This document shows positions 15,416-24,040 of a stretch of 37,670 bases of DNA, piece after piece (the stretch's first letter is position 1; every line of letters starts with the position of its first letter). The notes under the pieces are model-generated. The model saw only the letters and a list, made by a program, of their open reading frames with translations, searched no databases and was not told where the DNA came from. Origin of the DNA: Phycisphaerales bacterium (GTDB lineage Bacteria; Planctomycetota; Phycisphaerae; Phycisphaerales; SM1A02); assembly GCA_009692015.1 (NCBI GenBank), contig SIAB01000006.1:1-37670 (forward strand), given 5' to 3'. The position numbers were made by a program, and so were the translations under genes.

Positions 15416-16575
15416 AGCAGATTGCCCTGCTCCCGCGAATTCTCTGCATCACGGGTTCGATGACGCTTGCGCTGGGACTTCTTCCAGCCTGCAAGGGTCC
15501 ATCGAGCGGTGGGCTCGAAGCTCGCAAAGCTGCCAAGGTCCGATTCGATCGGGTTGGTGCAGGCGTCGCGATGGATCAAGCCGGACAGGCGCTTGAGTCG
15601 GGTCAGTTCAGCGCTGCGCTCGACCACATCGATAAAGTCGTGGCTCTCCTGCCCGATGCTCCCAAGGCCCGGCTGATGCGAGGCAGAGTCGTCCTCGAGA
15701 TGGGCCGACTCGAATCCGCGGCAGCAGAATTCAAGACCGCCTATCGACTCGATCCAAGTTGTGACGAGTGCCTGTACTACCTCGGCGTCATCTATCAACG
15801 ATGGAGTCGCGACGATGACGCGCTCGCGCATTATGCCGCGGCCTTGGCGATCGAACCAACGAACACGCACTACCTCCTAGGTGAAGCAGAGACACTTCTC
15901 GCCCTAGGCCGTCCGAGCGACGCCAAGCAACTTGTCGACGACTCTCTCTGCCACTTTGAGTTCAATTCGGCGCTCGCGCACCTTCGCTCAGAAATAGCGG
16001 CAGCAGAGGGTGATGATGCCCAGGCACTTCACTTCATCGAACTCGCAGTCACGCTTGCCCCCGATCCAGCGGTCTATCAAGAGGACGCCGCAATGGTCGC
16101 CTTCAATGCCCAGCAGTGGGATCGCTGCCTGATTGCACTTGCCACCCTTCCGCCCCCAACCGCCGACCGCGACGATCTACTGCGTATGCGCGCCCGCTGC
16201 CTGATGTTGACGGGTCGTGGACAGGAGGCTCGTGACTTGCTTGTTCGCGCCGAAGCCGCCGTTGCCTCAACGCAAGGAGGAGTCACCCTCGAGCAAGACC
16301 TCTCTCTTGGATACATCGCATGGTTGGTTGGTGACGTCGGGAGAGCAGAAGTTTGCGCGAAGAGAATGATCGCCCGTAATCCGACTCTTTGTGATGGGTA
16401 TTTGCTCAAGGGGTTGGTTCAGGAACATCAGGGCGATTTCGCGGGTGCCATCCAGTGTGTTGCAAAGGCCTACGAATTAGCCCCACATCGCAAGGTCACG
16501 CGCGACTTGCTCCTGCGAATGCAGGCAGCGCAACTGTCGATTTCAGGTCTCGTCCTCGCCACGAATCGCCCCTGA
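15412..16575 (+). CDS. TPR lipoprotein, candidate secretin pilotin
   Basis: A 387-residue protein. The signal peptide ends in LLPAC, with the lipobox Cys at about residue 27, so the mature protein should be lipid-anchored. From about 55 to 385 it consists of helical pairs with TPR spacing, roughly seven to eight repeats. Examples are ALESGQFSAALDHIDKVVAL, ARLMRGRVVLEMGRLESAA and CLYYLGVIYQRWSRDDDAL. TPR lipoproteins of the PilF/PilW type guide secretin PilQ to the outer membrane. The ATGA overlap with gspD makes the same role likely here, but this is inference from context. The protein is longer than PilF (about 250 residues), so it may also bind other parts of the machine. It is the last gene of the plus-strand operon. 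Confidence 0.8.
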   Translation: MKQIALLPRILCITGSMTLALGLLPACKGPSSGGLEARKAAKVRFDRVGAGVAMDQAGQALESGQFSAALDHIDKVVALLPDAPKARLMRGRVVLEMGRLESAAAEFKTAYRLDPSCDECLYYLGVIYQRWSRDDDALAHYAAALAIEPTNTHYLLGEAETLLALGRPSDAKQLVDDSLCHFEFNSALAHLRSEIAAAEGDDAQALHFIELAVTLAPDPAVYQEDAAMVAFNAQQWDRCLIALATLPPPTADRDDLLRMRARCLMLTGRGQEARDLLVRAEAAVASTQGGVTLEQDLSLGYIAWLVGDVGRAEVCAKRMIARNPTLCDGYLLKGLVQEHQGDFAGAIQCVAKAYELAPHRKVTRDLLLRMQAAQLSISGLVLATNRP

Positions 16576-16612
16576 CGGGCGCGGAATCGCTAGAAACGCA
16601 CGGAAGTTTTGC

Positions 16613-16636
16613 ATTCGCTCTGCGTCGTGGTATCTT
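16613..16636 (+). promoter_or_regulatory. Putative promoter of the secreted beta-sandwich gene
   Basis: TTGCAT, a gap of about 16 nt and TATCTT (16631-16636) form the best -35/-10 pair in the window. The start codon lies about 18 nt further on behind AAGGAG, so this gene has a short true leader, unlike most of its neighbours. Confidence 0.4.
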
Positions 16637-16654
16637 GCATGATCCAAGGAGTTC

Positions 16655-17701
16655 ATGATGAGCACCCATCTTTCTATCGTGGCGGCACTCGCACTTGTTC
16701 CCTCTGTGTTCGGTCAGATTGTCGTGGATGGCGTGAATTCAGCCGAGTACTTGACGCCGATCTCGTTGCAGAACACCACAACAGGCTTTGGTGACTCCAA
16801 CCTCGGTCTCGTTGACGCCGCAAATGGGTCGGAGCTCGACAACGCATATGCCACGATCGACGGCGACTTCCTGTACCTCTTCTTTGGTGGCAATCTCGAG
16901 AGCAACTTCAACAAGTTTGAGCTCTTCATCGATAGCGGTGTTGGTGGGCAGAACGCTCTCCGCGGCGATAACGCGGATGTCGATTTCAACGGCCTGAATC
17001 GGCTTGGCGAGAGCGCCGCTGGTGTTGGTGATGGACTGAAGTTCGATGAGTGCTTCTCTGCGAATCTCTATCTCACCGCGACCTGTGGTGGCGTCCCAAC
17101 GGCGCTGTACGCAAACGTCGCGCAGGTGCTCACCGACGGTGGCGGCAACGGTGCCTATCTGGGAAGCGGTGCGCCTGGCACCATTGCGATCGACAATGTG
17201 AAGTATGGCGTGCGGGTTGCCCTCAACAATTCCAATGTGGGGGGTGTTGGCGCAGATGGTGGCAGTGTCGATGGATCCACTGTTATCACGGGTATCGAGG
17301 TCGCGATCCCCTTAGCGCTGATGGGCTATGACGCGGCATCACAGAAGAACATCAAGATCTGCGCCATGATCAATGGAGGCGGACACGATTGGCTCTCCAA
17401 CCAATTCATCGGCGGGTTGGGTCTCGGCAGCGCCAACCTCGCCGAGCCACGACTGGTCAACCTCTCGACGATTGCTGGCAGCCAATATGCCGTTCTGGTG
17501 ATCGACGCAAATGAGCCAGATTGTCCAGTTGCCCCGCCTGCCTGCCCGGCGGATCTGAATGGCGATGGCGCGATCGACGGTTCGGATCTTGCGGCGGTGC
17601 TCGGTGGTTGGGGAACCGACGCAGCGGACACCAACGGCGACGGCACGACTGATGGTTCAGACCTCGCCACCGTTCTGAGCGCCTGGGGTCTCTGCGTCTG
17701 A
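16655..17701 (+). CDS. Secreted beta-sandwich protein with dockerin-like EF-hand tail
   Basis: A 348-residue secreted protein. The signal peptide ends near VFG/Q (about residue 20). The body (about 22-285) starts VDGVNSAEY and has alternating strands with phrases such as DGDFLYLFFGGNLESNFNK and LFIDSGVGG, a layout like CBM9/DOMON-type beta-sandwiches. After a C-P-A-D turn, the last 45 residues hold two calcium-loop motifs, DLNGDGAIDGSDL and DTNGDGTTDGSDL, each followed by a helix ending in WG. This is the duplicated F-hand arrangement of type I dockerins. ATG codons at 16655 and 16658 compete. AAGGAG is 6 nt before the second, which may be the true start. No catalytic residues are recognised. 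Its place directly after the secretion operon makes it a plausible substrate. Confidence 0.75.
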   Translation: MMSTHLSIVAALALVPSVFGQIVVDGVNSAEYLTPISLQNTTTGFGDSNLGLVDAANGSELDNAYATIDGDFLYLFFGGNLESNFNKFELFIDSGVGGQNALRGDNADVDFNGLNRLGESAAGVGDGLKFDECFSANLYLTATCGGVPTALYANVAQVLTDGGGNGAYLGSGAPGTIAIDNVKYGVRVALNNSNVGGVGADGGSVDGSTVITGIEVAIPLALMGYDAASQKNIKICAMINGGGHDWLSNQFIGGLGLGSANLAEPRLVNLSTIAGSQYAVLVIDANEPDCPVAPPACPADLNGDGAIDGSDLAAVLGGWGTDAADTNGDGTTDGSDLATVLSAWGLCV

Positions 17702-17708
17702 CGCGTTG

Positions 17709-17714
17709 TAGACT
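17709..17714 (+). promoter_or_regulatory. Putative -10 box TAGACT of the SYLF gene
   Basis: TAGACT lies about 50 nt before the ATG at 17766, and GGAGG (17754-17758) stands 7 nt before that ATG. This gene therefore appears to use a normal leader with a ribosome-binding site. Confidence 0.25.
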
Positions 17715-17765
17715 CCGCTGGTCGACGCAACGGACGCGCCGCATTCGCACCACGGAGGTTCGCTC

Positions 17766-18425
17766 ATGAAACGGACTGGAATTTCAATTTTGGGATCTAT
17801 CTTCTGCGCAGTTTTCGCCGCCACGAGCATCGGCTGCAGTTCGCAGAACTCGATGTTGGATCACATCACCGAGGGGACTGGCGCGCTCCAGAGCATTCAA
17901 ACTTCTGGAGCGCCGATCCCAGTGGAAGAACTGAATTCTGCGGTCGGAATTGCGCTTGTGAAGTGCTTTCAGGCCGGCGTGGTCTTTGGGATGATGGGTG
18001 GCAACGGCGTGGTCGTCAAGAAACTTCCTGCGGGGTGGTCGCCCCCAGTGGCGATCGGAATTGTGAAGGGAGACTTCGGTGCGCTGATCGGTGCGCAGCA
18101 CCTTGACATCGCCATGGTCTTCTCCGACGCAGCTGCGTTCGACGAATTCATTGCCAATGGAAGTTATTTCTATGCGGGAGCGCAGGGCACTGCGGTGACC
18201 GCGACAGGTCAGACACAGGCGGCGGGCGCTCCAGTCAAGACATTCGTCCGCGCCGCGGGTCTCTATGGCGGGGCCTCCATTGGTGGATTTGGAATCACCT
18301 TCAAGCAGAAGACGAATGAGTCTTCATACGGCGCCGGTGCCACATTTGTGGACATTCTCAACGGTAAGTTTCCACAGCCTGCCGGTGGAATCGAACTCTC
18401 GAAGAGACTGAGCGGGGGCAGCTGA
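17766..18425 (+). CDS. SYLF-domain lipid-binding lipoprotein
   Basis: A 219-residue protein with a lipoprotein signal (S-I-G-C at about 21-24). The mature region has the glycine-rich pattern of the SYLF/YSC84 domain: GIALVKCFQAGVVFGMMGGN, GWSPPVAIGIVKGDFGALIG, a short IAMVF strand, and later GLYGGASIGGFGITFK. SYLF proteins bind phosphoinositides in eukaryotes. In bacteria they are small periplasmic or outer-membrane proteins of unclear function. The length (about 190-220) is normal. A GGAGG site 7 nt upstream supports the start. The gene lies between two secreted proteins with EF-hand tails, but does not carry that tail itself. Confidence 0.85.
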   Translation: MKRTGISILGSIFCAVFAATSIGCSSQNSMLDHITEGTGALQSIQTSGAPIPVEELNSAVGIALVKCFQAGVVFGMMGGNGVVVKKLPAGWSPPVAIGIVKGDFGALIGAQHLDIAMVFSDAAAFDEFIANGSYFYAGAQGTAVTATGQTQAAGAPVKTFVRAAGLYGGASIGGFGITFKQKTNESSYGAGATFVDILNGKFPQPAGGIELSKRLSGGS

Positions 18426-18481
18426 CGGGGGCGATTGGTCTTGAATTCAGCGACAAAATAGGAATTCTGCGCAGGTCGGTG

Positions 18482-18487
18482 TACCCT
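18482..18487 (+). promoter_or_regulatory. Putative -10 box TACCCT of the secreted GH13 gene
   Basis: TACCCT is followed by 8 nt and then the ATG at 18496, which predicts a leaderless transcript. No Shine-Dalgarno sequence is present. Confidence 0.4.
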
Positions 18488-18495
18488 TCGATTGC

Positions 18496-20535
18496 ATGAA
18501 TTCGATCGATCGGGCAATCTTCGTGCTGCTCGGTGTGGCAATCGCCGTGCCGCCCACGCTCGGGCAAGTTTCGGCGCGACCCGGCATCGGGGCGATCCCA
18601 TTCACTTCGGCCACGGGCAACGGAACCACCTTTCGCACCTTCGCACCGTTCGCAGACACGGTCGCGGTCGGTGGCACATTCAACTTCTGGAGCACGACCA
18701 GTCGACCGCTCTATAACGAAGGAAATGGCTACTGGTCGGTTGACGTGCCGACCGTGCAGGCGGGGGCGCAGTACAAGTTTTACATCAAGCGCGGGACGCA
18801 ACTGATGTGGAAGAACGACCCGCGCGCCCGGGATCTGGTGAGTTCCGTTGGGAACTCGGTCATCTACGACCCCAACTCATATGTCTGGCAAACCCAGAAC
18901 TTCTCGATTCCGACTTGGGACAAGATGGTGATGTATGAGATGCATCTCGGCACCTTCGGCACATCGACCAGTGGATTTCCGCCCGCAACGCTGGATCAAT
19001 GTGCAGTGAAGTTGGATCACCTCGCAGAGCTTGGGGTCAATGTGATCGCCTTGATGCCCGCTTGCGAGTTTCCGACGGATCGCTCGTGGGGATACAACGG
19101 CTCATACCTGTATGCCGTTGAGAGTGCCTACGGCACGCCCAACGACCTCAAGGAGTTCATCGACGCAGCGCACGCCCGCGGCATCGCCGTGACCTCTGAT
19201 GTGGTTTACAACCACATCGGTCCAACCGACCTGGATATGTGGCAGTTTGATGGTTGGTCACAAAACGGTCTAGGTGGCGTGTTCTTCTATAACGACTTTC
19301 GCGCCTACACCCCCTGGGGCGATACCCGCCCGGACTTCGGTCGGGGCGAAGTGCGCTGGTTCCTGCGCGACAACGCCATGATGTGGCTGAACGAATTTCG
19401 CATGGACGGCCTGCGCGTCGATGGAACCAAGTACATCCGCCGCGTCGGTCAGGATGGTCCTGAGATTCCCGATGGCTGGTCGCTCTTGCAGTGGCTGAAC
19501 AACGAGGTTGATGCAGTGTCGCCCGAGAAGATCATGATTGCGGAAGATATGGATGTCGAGGAATTCATCACCAAGACCACCGGGGCTGGTGGCGCTGGGT
19601 TTGACAGTCAATGGGATGCCAGTTTTTATCCACAGATTCGCGCGGCGGTGATCACACCCAACGACGCCGATCGCAACATGAACTCGTTGCGCGACGCGAT
19701 TGCATTCTCCTACAACGGGTCCATGCAGCAGCGGGTGATCTATAGCGAGAGTCACGACGAAGTTGCCAATGGCAGACAGCGCGTTCCTGAGGAGATTTCA
19801 CCGGGCGACGCCGCCTCGTGGTACGCGCGGAAGCGCTCGACGCTCGCCGCGGCGGTGGTGATGTCATCGCCGGGGATCCCGTTGATCTTTCAGGGCCAGG
19901 AATTTCTCGAGGATGAGTGGTTTCGCGATGATGTGCCACTCGATTGGTCGCGCAAGACGACCTACGCAGGCATCTTCAAGCTCTATCAAGATCTGATCGC
20001 CCTGCGCAGGAATTCAACAGGCGTCAGCCGCGGACTCTCTGGCTTCAGCACCAATGTCTTCCATGTCAACAACACCGACAAGTTGGTCGCCTATCACCGC
20101 TGGCAAAGTGGCGGAGAGTTGGATGACACGATCATCGTGGCCAACTTCTCGGGGACACCACGGCTCAATTACCGGATCGGCATGCCCCGCGCAGGTTTGT
20201 GGAAATGCCGATTCAACAGCGACTGGATCGGCTATTCGACCGATTATGCCAACACCCTCTGCGTGGCGACTGCGGCTTCGGGTCCTGCCTGGGATGGACT
20301 CGCCCAGAGCGCGCTGGTGTCGGTGGGCGCCTATTCGGTGATCATGTTTTCACAGGGCGATCCACCGCCGGTCTATGCCCCGCAAGACTTGAATCAGGAT
20401 GGATTCGTCAACGCCGCTGATCTCACAATGCTCTTGTCTGCGTGGGGAACCACGGGTGGTCCCGCGGATATCAACGGCGATGGCTTTGTCAATGGCGGAG
20501 ACCTCGCGAGCATTCTCAGCGCCTGGTCGTCGTAG
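18496..20535 (+). CDS. Secreted GH13 alpha-glucan enzyme with dockerin-like tail
   Basis: A 679-residue secreted glycoside hydrolase family 13 protein. The signal peptide covers about 1-23. An E-set/CBM48-like domain (about 40-130) is followed by a TIM barrel (about 140-510). Region I is DVVYNH (235-240), and region II LRVDG contains nucleophile Asp309. Region III IAEDMD contains acid/base Glu350, and region IV ESHDEV contains Asp421. All catalytic residues are present. A beta-rich C-terminal domain follows. Two calcium-loop motifs, [13 protein letters not shown] and [13 protein letters not shown], end the protein. The barrel resembles branching enzymes and trehalohydrolases (WGYNG and [20 protein letters not shown]). 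I cannot say whether it hydrolyses or transfers. Its 3' end overlaps the convergent ATPase gene by 20 nt. Confidence 0.88.
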   Translation: MNSIDRAIFVLLGVAIAVPPTLGQVSARPGIGAIPFTSATGNGTTFRTFAPFADTVAVGGTFNFWSTTSRPLYNEGNGYWSVDVPTVQAGAQYKFYIKRGTQLMWKNDPRARDLVSSVGNSVIYDPNSYVWQTQNFSIPTWDKMVMYEMHLGTFGTSTSGFPPATLDQCAVKLDHLAELGVNVIALMPACEFPTDRSWGYNGSYLYAVESAYGTPNDLKEFIDAAHARGIAVTSDVVYNHIGPTDLDMWQFDGWSQNGLGGVFFYNDFRAYTPWGDTRPDFGRGEVRWFLRDNAMMWLNEFRMDGLRVDGTKYIRRVGQDGPEIPDGWSLLQWLNNEVDAVSPEKIMIAEDMDVEEFITKTTGAGGAGFDSQWDASFYPQIRAAVITPNDADRNMNSLRDAIAFSYNGSMQQRVIYSESHDEVANGRQRVPEEISPGDAASWYARKRSTLAAAVVMSSPGIPLIFQGQEFLEDEWFRDDVPLDWSRKTTYAGIFKLYQDLIALRRNSTGVSRGLSGFSTNVFHVNNTDKLVAYHRWQSGGELDDTIIVANFSGTPRLNYRIGMPRAGLWKCRFNSDWIGYSTDYANTLCVATAASGPAWDGLAQSALVSVGAYSVIMFSQGDPPPVYAPQDLNQDGFVNAADLTMLLSAWGTTGGPADINGDGFVNGGDLASILSAWSS

Positions 20536-21721
20536 CAGCGCCTGGAGCCGCGAGCCCAATCGCCTCTCCCGATACCGAGTCAAACAAATGCACCGAACTC
20601 GTATCAATCGTCAGTGCTACTTCATCACCCTGTTGAACTGCGCCGCACGCATCGCTTGAGACCCGCGCGATCACAAGGAGGCCAGCCAACTGGATGGCGA
20701 AATCTGCCGTGGCTCCGTATCGCTCAACCGCGACCACCCGGCCAGTGGGAGTCGCGGAACCCGTTCCAGATACGACGGTCGGACTGAGTCTCTCGGGTCG
20801 AATCCCCAGGGTCACAGCGTGCTCGCCAACAACTGGAAGCGAGCGGGGATCCCAGCGGTCCGGGGGGAGGGCGATCTCAATGTTGTTCCAGTGAAAGGTG
20901 AGAGCACCACCGGTCGCGTGCGCGAGTCTTCCTTCGATCATGTTCATCGGGGGTGTGCCGATGAATCCAGCGACGAATCGATTGGTCGGTCGCGAATAAA
21001 CCTCTGCTGGAGTTCCAACTTGCTGGACGACGCCATCCTTCATCACCACGATTCGATCGGCGAGGCTCATGGCCTCCTCTTGGTCGTGGGTGACATAAAC
21101 CATCGTCGCGCGAAGCGTGCGGTGCAGGATTCGAAGTTCGGTACGCATCGCACCGCGGAGGTGGGCGTCGAGATTCGAGAGTGGTTCATCGAACAGGAAG
21201 ACGGCTGGATCGCGCACCAGCGCCCGTCCAACCGCCACGCGTTGCCTCTGACCGCCGGAGAGTTCGCGGGGTTGACGATGCAGAAGCGAATCGATCCCAA
21301 GCGTTCGCGCGGCCTTCTCAACCCGCCCCTGGATTGCGGCGAGTTCCGTGCGACGATGGGTGCGATACTCCCGATCCCAAAGCCCGCGCCATCGACTCTT
21401 GAATGTGCGCCGGCGCTCAAGTCCAAACGAGAGGTTCTGGCGAACATTGAGATGCGGATAGAGCGCGTAATTCTGAAAGACCATCGCGATGTCGCGATCC
21501 TTTGGGGCCACGGCATTCACCACGCGGTTGGCGATCGAAACCGTCCCCTCGGAAATCTCCTCGAGGCCGGCGATCATCCGCAGCGTGGTGCTCTTTCCAC
21601 ACCCCGAAGGACCAACGAGCACGATGAATTCTCCGTCGGCGATCGAGAGATCAACCGACCGAACCACCCGAGCATTTCCGCCATAGGTTTTCGAAAGGGC
21701 CCTCAACTGAACGGATGCCAT
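20516..21721 (-). CDS. malK: MalK/UgpC-type sugar ABC transporter ATPase
   Basis: A 401-residue ATPase of the CUT1 (MalK/UgpC/MsmK) family that powers import of oligosaccharides. Motifs present are Walker [10 protein letters not shown] (37-45), Q-loop [10 protein letters not shown] (81-90), signature LSGGQ (154-158), Walker B VFLFDEP (174-180), D-loop SNLDAHLR and switch His212. The regulatory C-terminal TOBE/MOI domain (about 255-390) is complete. Between the Q-loop and the signature lies an unusual basic insert (about 103-128, rich in Arg, Trp and His) that most MalK proteins lack. The ATG at 21721 is preceded by TATCTT 8 nt upstream. The matching permease genes are 1.4 kb away on the same strand behind an unrelated plus-strand gene. 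The ATPase may also serve other transporters. Confidence 0.93.
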   Translation of the reverse strand: MASVQLRALSKTYGGNARVVRSVDLSIADGEFIVLVGPSGCGKSTTLRMIAGLEEISEGTVSIANRVVNAVAPKDRDIAMVFQNYALYPHLNVRQNLSFGLERRRTFKSRWRGLWDREYRTHRRTELAAIQGRVEKAARTLGIDSLLHRQPRELSGGQRQRVAVGRALVRDPAVFLFDEPLSNLDAHLRGAMRTELRILHRTLRATMVYVTHDQEEAMSLADRIVVMKDGVVQQVGTPAEVYSRPTNRFVAGFIGTPPMNMIEGRLAHATGGALTFHWNNIEIALPPDRWDPRSLPVVGEHAVTLGIRPERLSPTVVSGTGSATPTGRVVAVERYGATADFAIQLAGLLVIARVSSDACGAVQQGDEVALTIDTSSVHLFDSVSGEAIGLAAPGAATTTRR

Positions 21722-21729
21722 TGACACAG

Positions 21730-21735
21730 AAGATA
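21730..21735 (-). promoter_or_regulatory. Putative -10 box TATCTT of the MalK-type gene
   Basis: On the minus strand TATCTT is followed by 8 nt and then the ATG at 21721, a leaderless arrangement. The divergent starts are only 45 nt apart. The octamer CATTGACA occurs at 21719-21726 and again at 21760-21767, at both start codons. Confidence 0.45.
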
Positions 21736-21766
21736 CTCGACAGCACCGATGCGGTACAACATTGAC

Positions 21767-23152
21767 ATGATGCTTACGACGCCATTTCTCGTTGCCACAC
21801 TCTGCACTCTTGTCCAATCGCCCAGTGCCCCGGCGCCGATTCCCGTGCGCGGTCCAGCCACGGCGATCACCCAGCAAGTCGCGGCAGATGAGGGACCGAT
21901 TGACGCCGTGCCAGCGTCGTCAAGGTGCGCCACGGATCGCCGACTCGCCCGCACGGTTCGATATGCCATCCTCAAACTCGACGGTGTGGTCGGCGACTCC
22001 GATGTCACCGACGCCCTCACCGAGTTTCTCAAGCGCCACTCGGCCGCGAGCAGCGTGAACACGCTGGTCATCGAGTTCAATCTCACGGGCGGCGATCACC
22101 AGGCCACGATGGCACTGGCAGATCAAATCGTCCAGGTTCGCAAGCGCATGCCAGTCATTGGAGTCTTCGGCTCGTGCAGCGGGGTTGGCGCGATTCTGCC
22201 ATTGGTCTGCGACTATCTCGTGGTTCTGAATCCAACCGCGCAGGGAATGGTGTTGGAGTGGTCGCCGGGATGCGATGTGGCAGACAAAGACATCGCGGTC
22301 GAAGTGGGTCAGTGTTTAGACGCGATCACGACCCGTGCTGCGGATCGCCCATATGTCCAAGCCGTTGTGAAGGCGCTCCTCGATCCATCGCTCGATCTCT
22401 TCCTCTGGCGCGGTGCTGACGGTTGCCCGCAGTCCGCGCTGACCGCCCCGAGTGGGGTGACGGCCGTGCAAGTTTCAAGCGGCAAAGATGCGCTGGCAGG
22501 AATGACCGGGGCAGAACTCGTTGCGTCGGGTCTGGCTCTGGCGAGCACCGGGACGATCGATGGCATCGGCAAAGTTCTCGGTGTCACGAATTGGATCGTC
22601 CAGCCAGAGGTCGTTGCCAAGCTCGTGAAGCAGGTTCGCGATGGCCGGGAACAGGAGTACACGCAGATGATGCTTGGTTTGAAAACGGGATTCACCGCCG
22701 TGAAGACGGCGCGCGCACTGGTCGGGGGACTGGTCGAAGCCGAGTCCAATGCCCGCGCGAGCGATCCAAGAAAGCAGCAGTATCGCAAGACCTACGCGCG
22801 GAACTGGACCAATGCGACGGCCAACGCCACGCAAGGCAGCAGTTGGCAGTTCACACGGGTGACTTCTGCTGCGTGGCAGTCCAACTGTGACTATGCGATT
22901 CAGGCCTGGGAGGGAGCGCTCAAGATGTATGTGCAAGCGAGTTCAGTCACGGCGCAAGCGAATGCGGTCGCGGCGACCCTTGCGAAGAGTTCGCTCATGG
23001 CGAGCGATCCAGAGTTCAAGGCCGAAGTGGCAATCCTGCAGTCTGAAGTTGATGCGTTGATGGCGCAGGCACCGGCACTGACCATCAAGGGCGACAACGC
23101 CAAGCAGGCACTGGCCTGGCTTCGCAAGAATCGCTTGAATCCAGCCATGTAA
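21767..23152 (+). CDS. Secreted ClpP/NfeD-fold protein, unknown function
   Basis: A 461-residue protein. The N-terminus (about 1-18) is a likely signal peptide, followed by a Pro/Ala linker. Residues about 65-270 show the crotonase/ClpP plan of the NfeD and SppA families. The strand [20 protein letters not shown] matches 'l.i.inTPGG....a'. [20 protein letters not shown] matches 'vi.yv...asSAGa.ialaaD'. [20 protein letters not shown] matches the 'lta.eA...GlAdgia' phrase. Ser138 is the natural candidate nucleophile, but the spacing to the following Gly differs from active members, so it may be inactive. The last 180 residues are helical with no known domain. ATG codons at 21767 and 21770 compete, and TACAAC lies 6 nt before the first. 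It is convergent with the permease gene. Its link to sugar uptake is unclear. Confidence 0.6.
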   Translation: MMLTTPFLVATLCTLVQSPSAPAPIPVRGPATAITQQVAADEGPIDAVPASSRCATDRRLARTVRYAILKLDGVVGDSDVTDALTEFLKRHSAASSVNTLVIEFNLTGGDHQATMALADQIVQVRKRMPVIGVFGSCSGVGAILPLVCDYLVVLNPTAQGMVLEWSPGCDVADKDIAVEVGQCLDAITTRAADRPYVQAVVKALLDPSLDLFLWRGADGCPQSALTAPSGVTAVQVSSGKDALAGMTGAELVASGLALASTGTIDGIGKVLGVTNWIVQPEVVAKLVKQVRDGREQEYTQMMLGLKTGFTAVKTARALVGGLVEAESNARASDPRKQQYRKTYARNWTNATANATQGSSWQFTRVTSAAWQSNCDYAIQAWEGALKMYVQASSVTAQANAVAATLAKSSLMASDPEFKAEVAILQSEVDALMAQAPALTIKGDNAKQALAWLRKNRLNPAM

Positions 23153-23176
23153 TGTGGCGTGGTCAGCGGGTGGGAG

Positions 23177-24040
23177 TCAGCCCTTGACCGCGCCACGCGC
23201 CAGCCCCTCGATGAACTGTCGTTGCGCGGAGACGAAGAGCAAGATGCAGGGGACCATGGTCACCAGGCTCGCCGCCATCAACAGATGGACATCCTCGAGT
23301 CCGCCATACTGATTGCGAAACGAATTGAGCGCGACGGCGAGAGTCGCCTGATCGTCAGAGTGCAAGTACACCAGCGGTCCCATGAAGTCGTTCCAGACGA
23401 AGATGAAGGTGAAAACTGCGCAGATCGCCGTGACCGGCTTGCAGAGTGGCAAGATGATCCGCCACCAGATCGCCAGGAGTGTGTAGCCATCGACCTGCGC
23501 GGCTTCGATGAGACTCTCTGGAATCTGCCCGATGAACTGGCGGTACATGAAGATGAAGAACGCGTTGCCAAAGAAGGCCGGGATGATGAGCGGCAAGAGC
23601 GAATCGATCCAACCGAAACTTCGAAAGAGGATGAAGAGCGGAATGAGCGTGACTTGCCCCGGAAGCATCATCGTTCCCAGCATGATGAGGAAGAGCGGAC
23701 GACTGCCGCGAAACCGAACCCGGGCGAAGGCGAACCCAACGAGACTGCTTGAGGTCACGGTGCCGACTACCACCAGCATTGTCACCACGATGGAGTTCGC
23801 CAGGGCGTTTTGAAATCCCTGCCACGGCACAGATCCCATTTCGCGCAGCGCCAGTGGGTAGTTCATCCACTGCGGCGAATCGGGCCAGAGTGTGAGTCCC
23901 CCCGCGCCGCTCACCGCTGCGCCGGCTCGCTCGGGAGTCTCCAGACTCACAACCAGCATCCACCAGAGCGGCAAGAGCATGATGAGTGCGCCGCACACCA
24001 ACAGCGTGTATTGAAAAGCCCGCCAGAGGGTGCGATTCAT
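23177..24040 (-). CDS. MalG-type sugar ABC transporter permease
   Basis: A 287-residue CUT1 permease with six predicted membrane helices, the first about residues 12-32. The EAA loop EAAQVDGYTLLAIWWRIILP (about 200-219) contacts the ATPase. The C-terminus ends in the usual ARGAVKG found in MalG-type subunits. Length is normal (about 275-300). The start overlaps the MalE-MalF fusion gene as ATGA, so both are made together. It completes an importer with that fusion and the MalK-type ATPase. Neighbouring GH13, MalQ and GlgP genes make maltodextrin the likely substrate, but the sequence alone does not show specificity. Confidence 0.92.
   Translation of the reverse strand: MNRTLWRAFQYTLLVCGALIMLLPLWWMLVVSLETPERAGAAVSGAGGLTLWPDSPQWMNYPLALREMGSVPWQGFQNALANSIVVTMLVVVGTVTSSSLVGFAFARVRFRGSRPLFLIMLGTMMLPGQVTLIPLFILFRSFGWIDSLLPLIIPAFFGNAFFIFMYRQFIGQIPESLIEAAQVDGYTLLAIWWRIILPLCKPVTAICAVFTFIFVWNDFMGPLVYLHSDDQATLAVALNSFRNQYGGLEDVHLLMAASLVTMVPCILLFVSAQRQFIEGLARGAVKG

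Noticed and set aside
20819-21724. A 301-codon plus-strand frame opposite the MalK-type gene
   Set aside because: It is antisense to an ATPase with all motifs intact. It has no promoter of its own and no recognisable domain.
21719-21767. Direct repeat CATTGACA at both start codons of the malK/NfeD-like divergent region as an operator pair
   Set aside because: Each copy overlaps a start codon context (CAT or ACATG), so shared bases are partly forced. Two 8-bp copies are not enough to claim a site.
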